Positions 1 through 8,790 of a stretch of DNA of 64,000 bases are shown piece after piece. Below the pieces are notes generated by a model, which was not told the DNA's origin, searched no databases, and saw only the letters and a program-made list of their open reading frames with translations. The number at the start of each line of letters is the position of its first letter. Position 1 is the first letter of the stretch. The stretch covers positions 496,001 to 560,000 of the forward strand of contig NZ_JAPEPT010000005.1 of assembly GCF_026339995.1 (NCBI RefSeq), read 5' to 3'. The translations under genes and the position numbers were made by a program. Source of the stretch: Streptomyces sp. NBC_01481. GTDB lineage: Bacteria; Actinomycetota; Actinomycetes; Streptomycetales; Streptomycetaceae.

Positions 1-1151
1 TCGGTCTCGGTGACATCGCCGCCGAGCTCGTTGATCTCCTTGGTCAGGGCCGCGAGGCGGTCCGTCTCGTGGAGGCGCAGATGTGCCACGCCGCGCAGCG
101 TGGAGGGGGAGTCGGCGAGCGCCGCGACCGCCGCGATGCCCGGGGTCAGTTCGCCGACCTCGCCGAGATCGACGTCGATGCCGTGAATACGGCCCGTGCC
201 GGTGAACGTCAGACCGGACTCGGTCAGTTCGCAGGAACCGCCCATCTCGGTGAAGATCCGGCGCAGTGCGTCACCGGGCTGGGTGGTGCGCTCGGGCCAG
301 TCGGGGATGGTGACCCGGCCGCCGGTGATCAGCGCGGCGGCGAGGAACGGCTGGGCGTTGGACAGATCCGGCTCGACCGTCAGATCGCGGCCGAGCAGGG
401 CGGAGGGGGAGACCCGCCAGACATTGGGCTCGCCGCCGGTCTCGGGCTCGTCGACCTGGGCGCCGACCGCGCGGAGCATGTCGACGGTCATCCGGATGTG
501 CGGCATGGAGGGGAGGGTGCCGCCGATGTGGCGTACCTCCACGCCCTGGTTGAAGCGCGGTGCGGACAGCAGAAGGGCGCTGACGAACTGCGAGGACGAG
601 GAGGCGTCGATCTCCACCGGGCCGCCGTCCAGCGCGCCGCTGCCGAACACGGTCATCGGGAGCGAGCCGCGGCCGTCGTCGTCGATCCGGGCGCCGAGGA
701 CGCGCAGCGCGTCGATCACGCCGTTCAGCGGGCGCTCGTAGGAACGGGGGTCGCCGTCGAAGCGGACCGCGCCGTCGGCCAGCGCGGCGACGGGGGGCAG
801 GAAGCGCATCACCGTACCGGCGTTGCCGACGTCGATCGTGGCGGGGCCGTGCAGACCGGCGGGAATGACGCGCCAGGCCTCGCCCTCGCCGTCGTGACTG
901 CCCGCGACGGTGGAGCTGGAGGACACCGTCTCCTCGATGCCGACGCCCAGCGCGCGCAGGGCCTCCGCCATCAGGAGGCTGTCGCGGGAGCGCAGCGGGC
1001 GGCGCAGCCAGCCGGGTTCGGCGGCCAGGGCCGCCAGCACCAGGGCCCGGTTGGTGACCGACTTGGACCCGGGCACGGTCACCGTCGCTTCGACGGCTCC
1101 GGTCGCGTAGGGGGCGGGCCACAGGGCGGGGTGCACGGAGCTTTCGGTCAT
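1..1151 (-). CDS. aroA: 5-enolpyruvylshikimate-3-phosphate synthase, 3' part outside the window
   Basis: EPSP synthase transfers enolpyruvyl from PEP to shikimate-3-phosphate in the cytosolic shikimate pathway. The reverse-strand reading frame begins MTESSVHPALWPAPYATGAV and soon gives the family signature PGSKSVTNRALVLAALA near residues 25-41. Further in are GNAGTVMRFLPP and the substrate-loop stretch SSSQFVSALLLSAPRF. Near the window edge it reads LRGVAHLRLHETDRLAAL, so roughly the last 10-15 percent is missing. An alternative start two codons upstream (1157) is equally possible. The gene is transcribed away from the M50-like gene's 3' end. Seen directly: frame and motifs. Family identity is firm. 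Confidence 0.96.
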   Translation of the reverse strand, partial: MTESSVHPALWPAPYATGAVEATVTVPGSKSVTNRALVLAALAAEPGWLRRPLRSRDSLLMAEALRALGVGIEETVSSSSTVAGSHDGEGEAWRVIPAGLHGPATIDVGNAGTVMRFLPPVAALADGAVRFDGDPRSYERPLNGVIDALRVLGARIDDDGRGSLPMTVFGSGALDGGPVEIDASSSSQFVSALLLSAPRFNQGVEVRHIGGTLPSMPHIRMTVDMLRAVGAQVDEPETGGEPNVWRVSPSALLGRDLTVEPDLSNAQPFLAAALITGGRVTIPDWPERTTQPGDALRRIFTEMGGSCELTESGLTFTGTGRIHGIDVDLGEVGELTPGIAAVAALADSPSTLRGVAHLRLHETDRLAALTKEINELGGDVTET

Positions 1152-1284
1152 GGCCATCACTTTAGTGGTTCCGCGAAGACCAGGATCTTGATCAAAAGTG
1201 GCGAAATCGGGGCGTAACCGGGGAGTGATAGAGGGCTCGGCCGGTCAGGTTTCCCGGCGCGTCCGCCCACCGGACCGCGGGTAT

Positions 1285-2001
1285 TCAAAGGCCCAGCAGC
1301 CAGCGGCCGCCGCCGATCAGTGAACACAGTGACACGGCATGGAACAGGAACAGCCACATCGCGGCCGGTACATGGGTCAGCCGGGACAGCTGATCGGCGT
1401 CCGAGTCCGGGGCCCCGCCGTGGCGCCGCTTGGACTGGAGCTCGAAGGCCGGTCGTACGCCTCCGAGCAGCAGGAACCAGACGGCGGTGTAGGCGAAGGC
1501 GGCCTGTACCTCGGGTTCTGTCAGCCAGGAGACAAGGAGGAAGGCGGCGCCTGTGAGGATCACGGTGAGCGCGCCGTACGCGTTGCGGATCATCACGAGC
1601 ATCGCGATGAGCAGGGCGGTGGCCAGCCAGAGAAGCAGCGTGATGTGGTGCGCGGCGAGCAGCCAGGCGCCGCCGAGGCCCAGGAGCGGCGGCGCGGTGT
1701 AGCCCGCGGCCGCCGTAAGGATCATGCCGAGACCACTGGGCTTGCCGCGGCTGACCGTGAGGCCGCTGGTGTCGGAGTGCAGCCGGATGCCGTCGAGCCG
1801 GCGGCCGGTGAGCAGCGCGACGAGGCCGTGGCCGCCCTCGTGGGCGATGGTGATGGCGTTGCGCGAGATCCGCCATATCGGGTGGGGTGCGACGGCGCCG
1901 AGAGCGATGACGCCCGCGACGAGGACGAGCCATTCGTCGGGGGCGGGCTGAGAGCCGAAGATGCGGTCCCAGAGATCGGTGGCGGACTGTGTGATGGCCA
2001 T
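1285..2001 (-). CDS. M50-type membrane metalloprotease-like protein
   Basis: A 238-residue polytopic membrane protein. The sequence AHEGGHGLVALLTGRR near residue 50 contains the HExxH-like zinc motif (HEGGH) of the peptidase M50/M50B group, embedded between hydrophobic segments. At least five or six further hydrophobic stretches follow. The start MAITQSATDLW was preferred over a longer start at 2163 because the longer form would overlap the divergent YedK gene; this leaves a 49-bp intergenic gap. Substrate unknown. M50 enzymes usually cut within membranes, but the C-terminal NPDG-type motif is not obvious here, so catalytic activity is an inference. Confidence 0.8.
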   Translation of the reverse strand: MAITQSATDLWDRIFGSQPAPDEWLVLVAGVIALGAVAPHPIWRISRNAITIAHEGGHGLVALLTGRRLDGIRLHSDTSGLTVSRGKPSGLGMILTAAAGYTAPPLLGLGGAWLLAAHHITLLLWLATALLIAMLVMIRNAYGALTVILTGAAFLLVSWLTEPEVQAAFAYTAVWFLLLGGVRPAFELQSKRRHGGAPDSDADQLSRLTHVPAAMWLFLFHAVSLCSLIGGGRWLLGL

Positions 2002-2050
2002 TTCTCGGGCGGCTCCTCGGGCGGCGGGCAGGAGTGGCAGTCTGGCACTC

Positions 2051-2866
2051 ATGTGCGGACGGTATGCAGCGAGTCGTAGGCCCGAGGATCTCTCAGGACT
2101 CTTCGAGGTCGAGAAGTGGGATCCCGAGGAGACGCTGGCGCCCGACTGGAATGTGGCCCCCACGAAGGACGTCTACGCGATTCTCGAGCGCCCTGTGAAA
2201 GACGCCCCGGACCGGCGTCCGGTTCGCCAGCTGCGGGCGCTGAAGTGGGGGCTCGTGCCGTCGTGGGCCAAGTCACCCGAGGGCGCGGCACGGATGATCA
2301 ACGCGCGGGCCGAGACGATCCACGAGAAGCCGTCCTTCCGCAAGCCCTTCGTCTCGCGGCGCTGCATCCTGCCCGCGGACGGCTATTTCGAGTGGGTGAC
2401 CGGGGCGGGCGAGCGGGAGCTCGAGGTCGAGGGCAAGAAGAAGCGCGCGCGCAAGCAGCCGTACTTCGTGACGCCGGCGGACGGCTCGGTGTTCGCGATG
2501 GCGGGGCTGTATGAGTTCTGGCGGGACCGGACGCTGCCGGACGAACATCCGCTTGCGTGGTGGGTGACGTGCTCGGTGATCACGACGGAGGCGGAGAAGG
2601 GCCCGCTGGGGGTGGCCCCGGCACAGGGCCCCCGGTCGCTCTCCGACATCCACCCGCGGATGCCGCTGATGCTGACAGCGGACCGGTGGGACGCGTGGCT
2701 GGACCCCTCACGGACGGACCTGGACGAACTGCGCGGGATGCTGGAACCGCCGCCGGAGGGGCTGATGCGGGCATACGCGGTGACGACCGCGGTGAGCAAT
2801 GTGCGCAACAACGGGCCGGAGCTGCTGGAGGAGCTGGCGGCGCCCGAGGTGGAGACGCTGTTCTGA
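2051..2866 (+). CDS. yedK: SOS response-associated peptidase, HMCES/YedK family
   Basis: HMCES/YedK proteins crosslink covalently through their N-terminal Cys2 to abasic sites in single-stranded DNA, shielding them during replication. The reading frame begins MCGRYAASRRPEDL, which puts the catalytic cysteine at position 2 after Met removal. Family blocks follow in order: APDWNVAPTKDVYAIL, LKWGLVPSWA, INARAETIHEKPSFR, and RRCILPADGYFEW (the glutamate-containing active-site block), ending with a PVSNVRNN-like C-terminal block. Length 271 aa is typical. The upstream in-frame extension was rejected because only this start exposes Cys2. Confidence 0.96.
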   Translation: MCGRYAASRRPEDLSGLFEVEKWDPEETLAPDWNVAPTKDVYAILERPVKDAPDRRPVRQLRALKWGLVPSWAKSPEGAARMINARAETIHEKPSFRKPFVSRRCILPADGYFEWVTGAGERELEVEGKKKRARKQPYFVTPADGSVFAMAGLYEFWRDRTLPDEHPLAWWVTCSVITTEAEKGPLGVAPAQGPRSLSDIHPRMPLMLTADRWDAWLDPSRTDLDELRGMLEPPPEGLMRAYAVTTAVSNVRNNGPELLEELAAPEVETLF

Positions 2867-2921
2867 CGGCACCCCGTCGCGGCGCAGCCGCGTCGCACCC
2901 TTCGCGCGGCAGGATGGAAGC

Positions 2922-3556
2922 GTGAGTCGGATCGAGAGCGTGGAGACGGACGCCGGTGAGGCGCGTGTCACCTGGCATGCCGCCGGGCGGGCCCGGCTGG
3001 TGCTGGGGCTCGGGCACGGTGCCGGGGGCGGGATCGAGGCGCGGGATCTGCAGGCCGTCGCCCGGGGCCTGACCGCGGACGGGGTCACCGTCGCGCTGGT
3101 GGAGCAGCCCTGGCGGGTGGCCGGGAAGAAGGTCGCCCCCGCGCCGAAGACGCTCGACGCCGGATGGCGCGGCATCTGGCCCGTACTGGCGAAGTCCGGG
3201 CTGCCCGTCGTCGCCGGAGGGCGCAGTGCCGGGGCCCGTGTCGCCTGCCGGACCGCGGTCGAGCTCGGGGCCGTCGGCGTGCTCGCGCTGAGCTTCCGTT
3301 GCATCCGCCGGGCCGTCCCGAGAAGTCCCGCGCCGACGAGCTGCTCGGCGCAGGCGTGCCCACCCTCGTCGTACAGGGCGGCAACGATCCCTTCGGGAAG
3401 CCCGCGGAGTTCCCCGAGGGGACGTACGAGCTCGTGGAAGTCCCCTTCGGAGATCACGGCTTCGCCGTCCCCAAGCGGGCCGGGATCACCGAGAGTGAGA
3501 CGCTGCGGGTGATCACGGAGGCGGTGCGGGACTGGGTCCGCGGGCTCCGGGAATGA
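2922..3556 (+). pseudogene. alpha/beta-hydrolase family protein with a single-base frameshift
   Basis: A dienelactone-hydrolase/KANL3-like alpha/beta hydrolase. It starts GTG (VSRIESVETDAGEARV), with an oxyanion-type GLGHGAGGG and nucleophile elbow GGRSAGAR. After LALSF (about 3296) the frame is lost. The homologous continuation PLHPPGRPEKSRADELL, then GVPTLVVQGGNDPFG and the catalytic-His region GDHGFAVPK, lies in the -1 frame and stops at 3554-3556. Restoring one C in the TTCC run at 3294-3297 rejoins the two parts. Either the gene is inactivated or the base was missed in the assembly. Its stop codon lies inside the sigR promoter. Confidence 0.82.
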
Positions 3557-3575
3557 TGCGCGCGCACACACTGTT
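3549..3575 (+). promoter_or_regulatory. SigR-type promoter for sigR (sigRp2-like)
   Basis: GGGAAT at 3549-3554 is followed by exactly 18 bases and GTT at 3573-3575. This matches the sigma-R consensus (GGGAAT-N18-GTT) known from S. coelicolor. It overlaps the stop codon of the upstream hydrolase gene and would start transcription around 3580-3585, just ahead of the upstream ATG at 3628. It therefore fits the autoregulated sigR promoter. Seen: both hexamers and spacing; function inferred from the known system. Confidence 0.85.
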
Positions 3576-3627
3576 GAGGCGGTTGTCGGGACGTCAGTCA
3601 CAGCGCACGGAGTAGGGAGTCCACAGC

Positions 3628-4458
3628 ATGGGTTCGACCATCTGCCCGAGCCGCTCGAACACCGCTGACCTGGAGTGGACGGTGCTTTCCGCGGCCAAGA
3701 CCGCCCCTCGTCGGGCGGCGGGCGGAGCGGATCGTCGTCTATCCTCCGAGTCGAGCGGGTCCGCATTCGGTCTCGCCACAGCGTTGGAGGAGGTGGGTCC
3801 GGTCACTGGGACCGACGCAGGGACCGACGACGGCCAGGCGGGGCAGTCCGAGGAGACGACTGCCGAGCGCAATGCCCGTTTCGAGCGGGACGCTCTCGGC
3901 TTCCTGGACCAGATGTACTCTGCCGCGCTGCGTATGACGCGGAATCCGGCTGATGCCGAGGATCTCGTGCAGGAGACGTATGCCAAGGCGTACGGATCCT
4001 TCCACCAGTTCCGCGAGGGCACGAACCTCAAGGCGTGGATGTACCGGATCCTCACGAACACCTTTATCAACTCGTACCGCAAGAAGCAGCGCGAGCCCCA
4101 GCGCAGTGGCGCCGAGGAGATCGAGGACTGGCAGCTCGCGCGCGCCGAGTCGCACATGTCGACCGGGCTGCGCTCCGCCGAGTCGCAGGCTCTCGACCAC
4201 CTGCCGGACTCGGACGTCAAGGCAGCGCTGCAGGCCATTCCCGAGGAGTTCCGTATCGCGGTCTATCTCGCCGACGTAGAGGGCTTTGCGTACAAGGAGA
4301 TCGCGGACATCATGGGAACACCGATCGGGACGGTGATGTCCCGCCTGCACCGGGGCCGCCGTCAACTGCGCGGCATGCTTGAGGATTACGCGCGCGAGCG
4401 CGGACTCGTACCCGCCGGTGCGGGGGAGTCGAACAACGCGAAAGGCTCGGGCTCATGA
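3628..4458 (+). CDS. sigR: ECF RNA polymerase sigma factor SigR, with upstream start for the long isoform
   Basis: SigR is the ECF sigma factor for the thiol-oxidative-stress regulon, released when RsrA is oxidised. Region 2 reads FLDQMYSAALRMTRNPADAEDLVQE and region 4 reads FRIAVYLADVEGFAYKEIADIM followed by GTPIGTVMSRLHRGRRQL. Two starts are in frame. The GTG at 3793 (VGPVTGTDAGTDDG) gives the usual ~220-aa protein. The ATG at 3628 adds exactly 55 residues, the extension length reported for the unstable SigR-prime isoform of S. coelicolor made from the induced promoter. The SigR promoter lies directly upstream. The stop overlaps rsrA by 4 bp (ATGA), indicating translational coupling. Confidence 0.96.
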   Translation: MGSTICPSRSNTADLEWTVLSAAKTAPRRAAGGADRRLSSESSGSAFGLATALEEVGPVTGTDAGTDDGQAGQSEETTAERNARFERDALGFLDQMYSAALRMTRNPADAEDLVQETYAKAYGSFHQFREGTNLKAWMYRILTNTFINSYRKKQREPQRSGAEEIEDWQLARAESHMSTGLRSAESQALDHLPDSDVKAALQAIPEEFRIAVYLADVEGFAYKEIADIMGTPIGTVMSRLHRGRRQLRGMLEDYARERGLVPAGAGESNNAKGSGS

Positions 4459-4775
4459 GCTGCGGAGAGCCGCACGAGACGGACTGCTCAGAGGTCCTGG
4501 ACCATCTCTACGAGTTTCTCGACCGTGAGATGTCCGAGAGCGACTGCACGAAGTTCGAGGTGCACTTCGAGGAGTGCTCGCCGTGCCTGGAGAAGTACGG
4601 TCTCGAGCAGGCCGTGAAGAAGCTGGTCAAGCGTTGCTGCGGACATGACGACGTGCCCAGCGATCTGCGGGCCAAGGTCATGGGGCGCATCGATCTCATC
4701 CGCTCGGGGCAGGCCGTGCCCGACCACGATGTGACGGTCGCCGGCGCGGACCTCCCGGGTCTCGCCCAGGAGTAG
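4455..4775 (+). CDS. rsrA: Zinc-binding redox-sensing anti-sigma factor RsrA
   Basis: RsrA holds SigR inactive under reducing conditions. Oxidation forms a disulfide, expels zinc and frees SigR. The 106-aa sequence has C3, H7, C11, C31, H37, C41, C44, C61 and C62, the positions I recall for S. coelicolor RsrA. The H37-xxx-C41-xx-C44 segment (HFEECSPC) is the ZAS-domain zinc/redox motif. Its ATG overlaps the sigR stop. The next 170 bp carry a strong terminator, closing the operon. Confidence 0.97.
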   Translation: MSCGEPHETDCSEVLDHLYEFLDREMSESDCTKFEVHFEECSPCLEKYGLEQAVKKLVKRCCGHDDVPSDLRAKVMGRIDLIRSGQAVPDHDVTVAGADLPGLAQE

Positions 4776-4801
4776 CCGACAAACAAACTCGTACATGTGT
4801 G

Positions 4802-4834
4802 CAGGGTGCGCCGCGATTCTCGCGGCGCACCCTG
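4802..4834 (+). terminator. Intrinsic-type terminator of sigR-rsrA
   Basis: A perfect 14-bp inverted repeat (CAGGGTGCGCCGCG and its complement) around a 5-nt loop, 26 bp after the rsrA stop. There is no long T-run, as is common in streptomycetes. Confidence 0.85.
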
Positions 4835-4943
4835 CTCGTATGTTCACCCACGTGTCACCCGTGGGTGCGAACAGAGCGCATCCGCCCGCCGCTCACCCCT
4901 CAACTCGCTAGCCTGGCGCTCGATTTGAGGAGGGGGCTGGGCG

Positions 4944-6350
4944 GTGACGGCCATACCGACGGCGGCACGTGCGTACATTCTCGGCGTCGTGCTCTGCGCT
5001 GCGGCATGCGCGCTGCCGCTGCTGCCCGCCGTGCGGCCCGGCGCCTCGGTGCCCTGGAGCGCGCTGCTGCTGGCCGGTCTGTACGCGGTGTGCGAGATGC
5101 CCGCCCGCTGCCGCTGCCCCGGCGACCGGGTGCCGGTCGGCGCAGGGTCCTTCTTCCCCGTGCTGCTCGCCGCGGCCTTTGTGCTGACGCCCCCCGCGGC
5201 CGCGCTCGTCGCCGTGCCCGGCGCGCTGCTGGGGCGGGTGGACCAGCGGCCCGCGGGTGTACGGCGGATCTGGCGTGCCGCCCGGCTCTCGCTCGCGACC
5301 TGGGGCGCGGCGCAGGCGTATCTGCTGCTCGGCGGCGGGCGGACGCCGCGCGTACCGGACTTTCCGTATGCGCTGCTGCCGGCCGCGGCCGGAGCCCTCG
5401 CCTTCTGTCTGGTGCTGACCGCGCTCGACGGCGGCATCCTCGCCACCGCGGAACGGCTGCCCGTACGCAGCGCCTGGCGCGGGCCGCTGCTGCGCTCACT
5501 GGCGCCGCACCTCGTGCACGGGCTGGCCGGGCTGATGATGGCGGTGCTGTGGCGCAGTCCGTACGGGCCGCTGTCCGCGCTCCTCGTCCTGCTGCCGATG
5601 TACATCTCCTGCTGGATCTTCGTGCAGTACCACCACGAGCTGGCCGCGCATCAGGCGACGATCCGGGCGCTGGTGCAGGCCGTCGACATCAAGGACAGGT
5701 ACACCCGCGGGCACAGCGAGCGGGTGGGGCGCGCGTCCGTGCTGATCGCGCGCGAACTGAGCATGGACGAAGGGCGCCTGGAGGTGCTCAGGTTCGCCGG
5801 GATCCTGCACGACGTGGGCAAGCTCGGGGTGCCGACGCGGGTGCTGCGCAAGGACGGTCCGTTGACGCCGCAGGAGCGGCGGGTGATCGAGCTGCATCCG
5901 GAGTACGGGCACGAGATGGTGCGCGGGATCGGATTCCTGGGGGAGGCGCGGGCGGCGATCCTGCACCACCACGAGCGGCTGGACGGCAGCGGATATCCGT
6001 ACGGTCTGGTGGGGCGGCAGATCCCTGAGTTCGCCCGGGTGGTTGCGGTCGCGGACGCCTTCGACGCGATGACCTCGACGCGTTCGTACAGCCGGGCGCG
6101 GCCGGTGGACGCGGCGCTCGAGGAGCTGAAGCGGTGCGCGGGGACGCAGTTCGACCCGCAGATGGTGCAGGCGCTGGTGCGGGCGCTCGCGCGGCACGGC
6201 TGGGAGACCTCGGTGACGGCGGACGAGCCGGTCGCGCAGGCGGCGTGCGGAAACGTCCCGCCACAGCCTGAGCCGCAGCCGCAGCCTGTCCGGTTGCCGG
6301 TCCGTGGGCCGCTCGCGGGCCGCGACGGTGCGCCGGGCGGACCGGGGTGA
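4944..6350 (+). CDS. Membrane-anchored HD-GYP domain phosphohydrolase
   Basis: Residues 1 to about 235 form several hydrophobic segments (an MASE-like membrane sensor). They are followed by a complete HD-GYP domain: YTRGHSERVGRAS, the HD pair in GILHDVGKLGVP, HPEYGHEMV, and HHHERLDGSGYP carrying the GYP signature. HD-GYP enzymes hydrolyse c-di-GMP or related cyclic nucleotides; the substrate here is not proven. Start GTG with AGGAGG-like bases about 10 nt upstream. The last codons overlap the next HD gene (GTGA), so the two are co-translated. Cytosolic catalytic domain, membrane-tethered. Confidence 0.9.
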   Translation: MTAIPTAARAYILGVVLCAAACALPLLPAVRPGASVPWSALLLAGLYAVCEMPARCRCPGDRVPVGAGSFFPVLLAAAFVLTPPAAALVAVPGALLGRVDQRPAGVRRIWRAARLSLATWGAAQAYLLLGGGRTPRVPDFPYALLPAAAGALAFCLVLTALDGGILATAERLPVRSAWRGPLLRSLAPHLVHGLAGLMMAVLWRSPYGPLSALLVLLPMYISCWIFVQYHHELAAHQATIRALVQAVDIKDRYTRGHSERVGRASVLIARELSMDEGRLEVLRFAGILHDVGKLGVPTRVLRKDGPLTPQERRVIELHPEYGHEMVRGIGFLGEARAAILHHHERLDGSGYPYGLVGRQIPEFARVVAVADAFDAMTSTRSYSRARPVDAALEELKRCAGTQFDPQMVQALVRALARHGWETSVTADEPVAQAACGNVPPQPEPQPQPVRLPVRGPLAGRDGAPGGPG

Positions 6351-7645
6351 GCCCCACGGCCGGGGTCGCCGTTCGCGGGGTGTACGTCGCCGCCGCCCTG
6401 CTCACCGGTGGGGCACTCGCCCTGACCCTGTGGAAGGGGCTCGAGCAGCCCGCAAACGCCCTGGCCTTCGGGGCGTTCATCGCCGTCGGGGAGCTGGCCC
6501 GCTGGGGAGCCCTGCCCGGGGAGCGCGAACCAGCGCCCCTCGGCGCCGCCGGAGCCCTCGCGTACGCGCTCCTGGGAGAGTGCGCAGGGCAGCCCACGAC
6601 GCACGGCGTACTGCAAGTCGTCTGCGTCGTCGTCGCGGCCGCGCTCGCCGGTGCCGTGCCTCATGTGGCGCGGGGGAGCGGGCCCGCACTCGATCATGTG
6701 GCGCGGCGGGTGCTGACCGTCTCCTTCGCCGCCGCCTGCTTCCAGCCGCTGTACAACTCCGGCGAGTTGGAGCGCTGGGTCGGACACGGGGCGTACTACC
6801 CGCTGTTCCTTGTCGTCCTGCTCCTGCTGACCGCCCTGTGCGACGCCGTACTGGCCGCCGCGATGCTGCACGCGCGCACCCTCCCCCATAGTGCCAAGCG
6901 CATGGGAGGTGCCGGTGCCCCCATCCCGTACACACCGCTGCTGCGTGAGGAGCTCAGAGCTCTCCTCGGCATCGGTTCGGCCGTCTGCGCGACCGGAGCC
7001 GTGATGGCGCTCTCCGTGGCCGTCGCAGGGCTCTGGGCGCTGCCCGTGTTCTGTGTGCCGCTGCTGCTGACGCAGCTGTCCTTCCGCCGGTACGCGGCCG
7101 TGCGCACCACCTACCGGCAGACCATCGCCTCCCTCGCCCGGTCGACCGAGATCGCCGGATACACCCGGCCGGGCCATGCCCGCAGGGTGGCGGCGCTCTC
7201 CACCGCCGTCGGGCGCGAGCTGGGGCTCTCGGGCTCCGAGCTGACCGTTCTGGAGTACGCGGCCCTGATGCACGACATCGGGCAGCTCTCGCTCGTGGAC
7301 CCCGTTCCGGAGGGGGCCACCGCCCTGCTGCCTGTCGCCGAGCAGCGGCGGATAGCCCTGCTGGGGGGTGCGGTCGTGCGCCAGACCGGGGTCCCGCCCG
7401 CCGTCGCCGTCGTCGTGGAGCTGCAGGCCGATCCGTACCGCGAACAGCCGCTGCCCGCCCGGATTGTCCGCGCCGTCAACGCATACGACGATCTGACCGG
7501 GGGAAGCGGACGAACAGCGGGCGGAGTGCTCGGCGCACTCGAACAGCTGCGTCTGGGCACAGGGCGGGACTACCAGCCAGAGGTCGTCGAATCGCTCGCC
7601 AGAGTCCTCGCCCGAGGCGGTCTGGCCCCGGTGCCGCCTGGGTAA
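6347..7645 (+). CDS. Degenerate HD-GYP-like membrane protein
   Basis: A 432-aa paralogue of the preceding gene with the same layout: hydrophobic N-terminal half, then an HD-like domain from about residue 260 (YTRPGHARRVAALSTAVG, then ALMHDIGQLSL). The HD pair is kept. The HHExxDGxGYP block is replaced by VVELQADPYREQPLPARIV, so the GYP signature and downstream metal-binding histidines are missing. It may be a catalytically weakened partner or sensor for the upstream enzyme; that is an inference from the 4-bp overlap and shared domain plan. Confidence 0.83.
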   Translation: MSPTAGVAVRGVYVAAALLTGGALALTLWKGLEQPANALAFGAFIAVGELARWGALPGEREPAPLGAAGALAYALLGECAGQPTTHGVLQVVCVVVAAALAGAVPHVARGSGPALDHVARRVLTVSFAAACFQPLYNSGELERWVGHGAYYPLFLVVLLLLTALCDAVLAAAMLHARTLPHSAKRMGGAGAPIPYTPLLREELRALLGIGSAVCATGAVMALSVAVAGLWALPVFCVPLLLTQLSFRRYAAVRTTYRQTIASLARSTEIAGYTRPGHARRVAALSTAVGRELGLSGSELTVLEYAALMHDIGQLSLVDPVPEGATALLPVAEQRRIALLGGAVVRQTGVPPAVAVVVELQADPYREQPLPARIVRAVNAYDDLTGGSGRTAGGVLGALEQLRLGTGRDYQPEVVESLARVLARGGLAPVPPG

Positions 7646-7708
7646 CCCATGGGTAATGAGCGAGCCTCCAGCTCGGCATGGTTGGATGCGAAGGAAGGCA
7701 CAAAACAC

Positions 7709-8731
7709 GTGTCCGGGGGCAGTGACCCGAGCGACCGGCAGGCGGGAATCGTGAGGATCTTCGGGAAGGTACGGCATCGGCCCTCCGCCTCGTGGCGGCA
7801 GGCCACCGACCGCGCGTTCACGCTGATCGGCGACGGCCGGTACGAGGACGCGGGCGCGCTGCTCACAAGGGCGGCGGACCTGGAGCCCTGGCTCTCGGAG
7901 TCCTGGTTCAACCTTGCACTTCTGCACAAGTTCCGGCACGACTGGGAGCAGGCCCGCGCCGCCGGCCTGCGGGCCGTCGCGCTGCTGGACAAGGAGACCG
8001 GCGCCCCCGACTGGTGGAACGTCGGCATCGCCGCCACCGCCCTGCAGGACTGGCCGCTGGCCCGCCGCGCCTGGCAGGCCTACGGACTCAAGGTGCCCGG
8101 CGCTGCCGCGGCGAACGGCGAGCCGGTCGGCATGGAGCTCGGCAGCGCCGCCGTACGGCTGTCGCCCGAGGGCGAGGCCGAGGTGGTGTGGGGCCGCAGG
8201 CTCGATCCGGCACGGATAGAAGTGCTCTCGATCCCGCTGCCGTCCTCCGGGCGGCGCTGGGGCGAGGTCGTCCTGCACGACGGCGTGCCGCACGGCGAGC
8301 GGACCACCACCGCCGGGCCTTCGTACCCCGTGTTCGACGAGATCGAGCTCTGGGCGCCCTCTCCCGTCCCCACCTGGGTGGTGCTGCTGGAAGCCGCGAC
8401 CGAGGCCGACCGGGACGCCCTGGAGCAGCTCGCCTCCGACGCGGGCTTCGCCGCCGAGGACTGGTCCTCCTCCGTGCGGCTGCTGTGCCGGGCCTGCTCC
8501 GAGAGCCGGATGCCCAGCGCCGAGGGCGAGGGCGAGCACCTGGACCCGCACGACCACAGCGAGCCGGGCCACCCGGGACCGCTGGGCCACCGCACCGCGG
8601 GCGATCTGTGGTCGCCGGAGCGCGAGTGCGGGATCGCCGCCCCCGCCGGACTGGTCCGGGGCCTGCTGGACGGCTGGGTCGCCGACAGCCCGGGCACTCG
8701 TGAGTGGCGGGATCTCGAAGAAGTCTGCTGA
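7709..8731 (+). CDS. Tetratricopeptide-repeat protein of unknown role
   Basis: A 340-aa cytosolic protein with a TPR-like N-terminal half (ATDRAFTLIGDGRYEDAGALLTRA, ESWFNLALLHKF, then WNVGIAATALQDWPLARRAW). The C-terminal half is acidic and mixed, with a CRAC motif, an HDHSEPGHPG histidine patch and WSPERECGIAAP. The GTG at 7709 was chosen because AAGGAAGG lies about 10 nt upstream; an ATG at 7649 would add 20 weak residues. It sits 59 bp before def, in the same direction. No catalytic motif is recognised; protein interaction is the usual TPR role. Confidence 0.82.
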   Translation: MSGGSDPSDRQAGIVRIFGKVRHRPSASWRQATDRAFTLIGDGRYEDAGALLTRAADLEPWLSESWFNLALLHKFRHDWEQARAAGLRAVALLDKETGAPDWWNVGIAATALQDWPLARRAWQAYGLKVPGAAAANGEPVGMELGSAAVRLSPEGEAEVVWGRRLDPARIEVLSIPLPSSGRRWGEVVLHDGVPHGERTTTAGPSYPVFDEIELWAPSPVPTWVVLLEAATEADRDALEQLASDAGFAAEDWSSSVRLLCRACSESRMPSAEGEGEHLDPHDHSEPGHPGPLGHRTAGDLWSPERECGIAAPAGLVRGLLDGWVADSPGTREWRDLEEVC

Positions 8732-8790
8732 CCGCGGGCCGTAGGCTGTACGGGATCGATTCGGGTTCCCAGGAAGGCGCAGAAGCGGCC

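Noticed and set aside
1961..2050. Upstream extension of the YedK gene
   Set aside because: The extension would move the catalytic Cys2 inside the protein and overlap the divergent gene.
5651..8590. A 979-residue open frame on the reverse strand
   Set aside because: It runs antisense to the HD-GYP genes and TPR gene, is rich in Gly/Arg/His without domain motifs, and is a GC-bias shadow.
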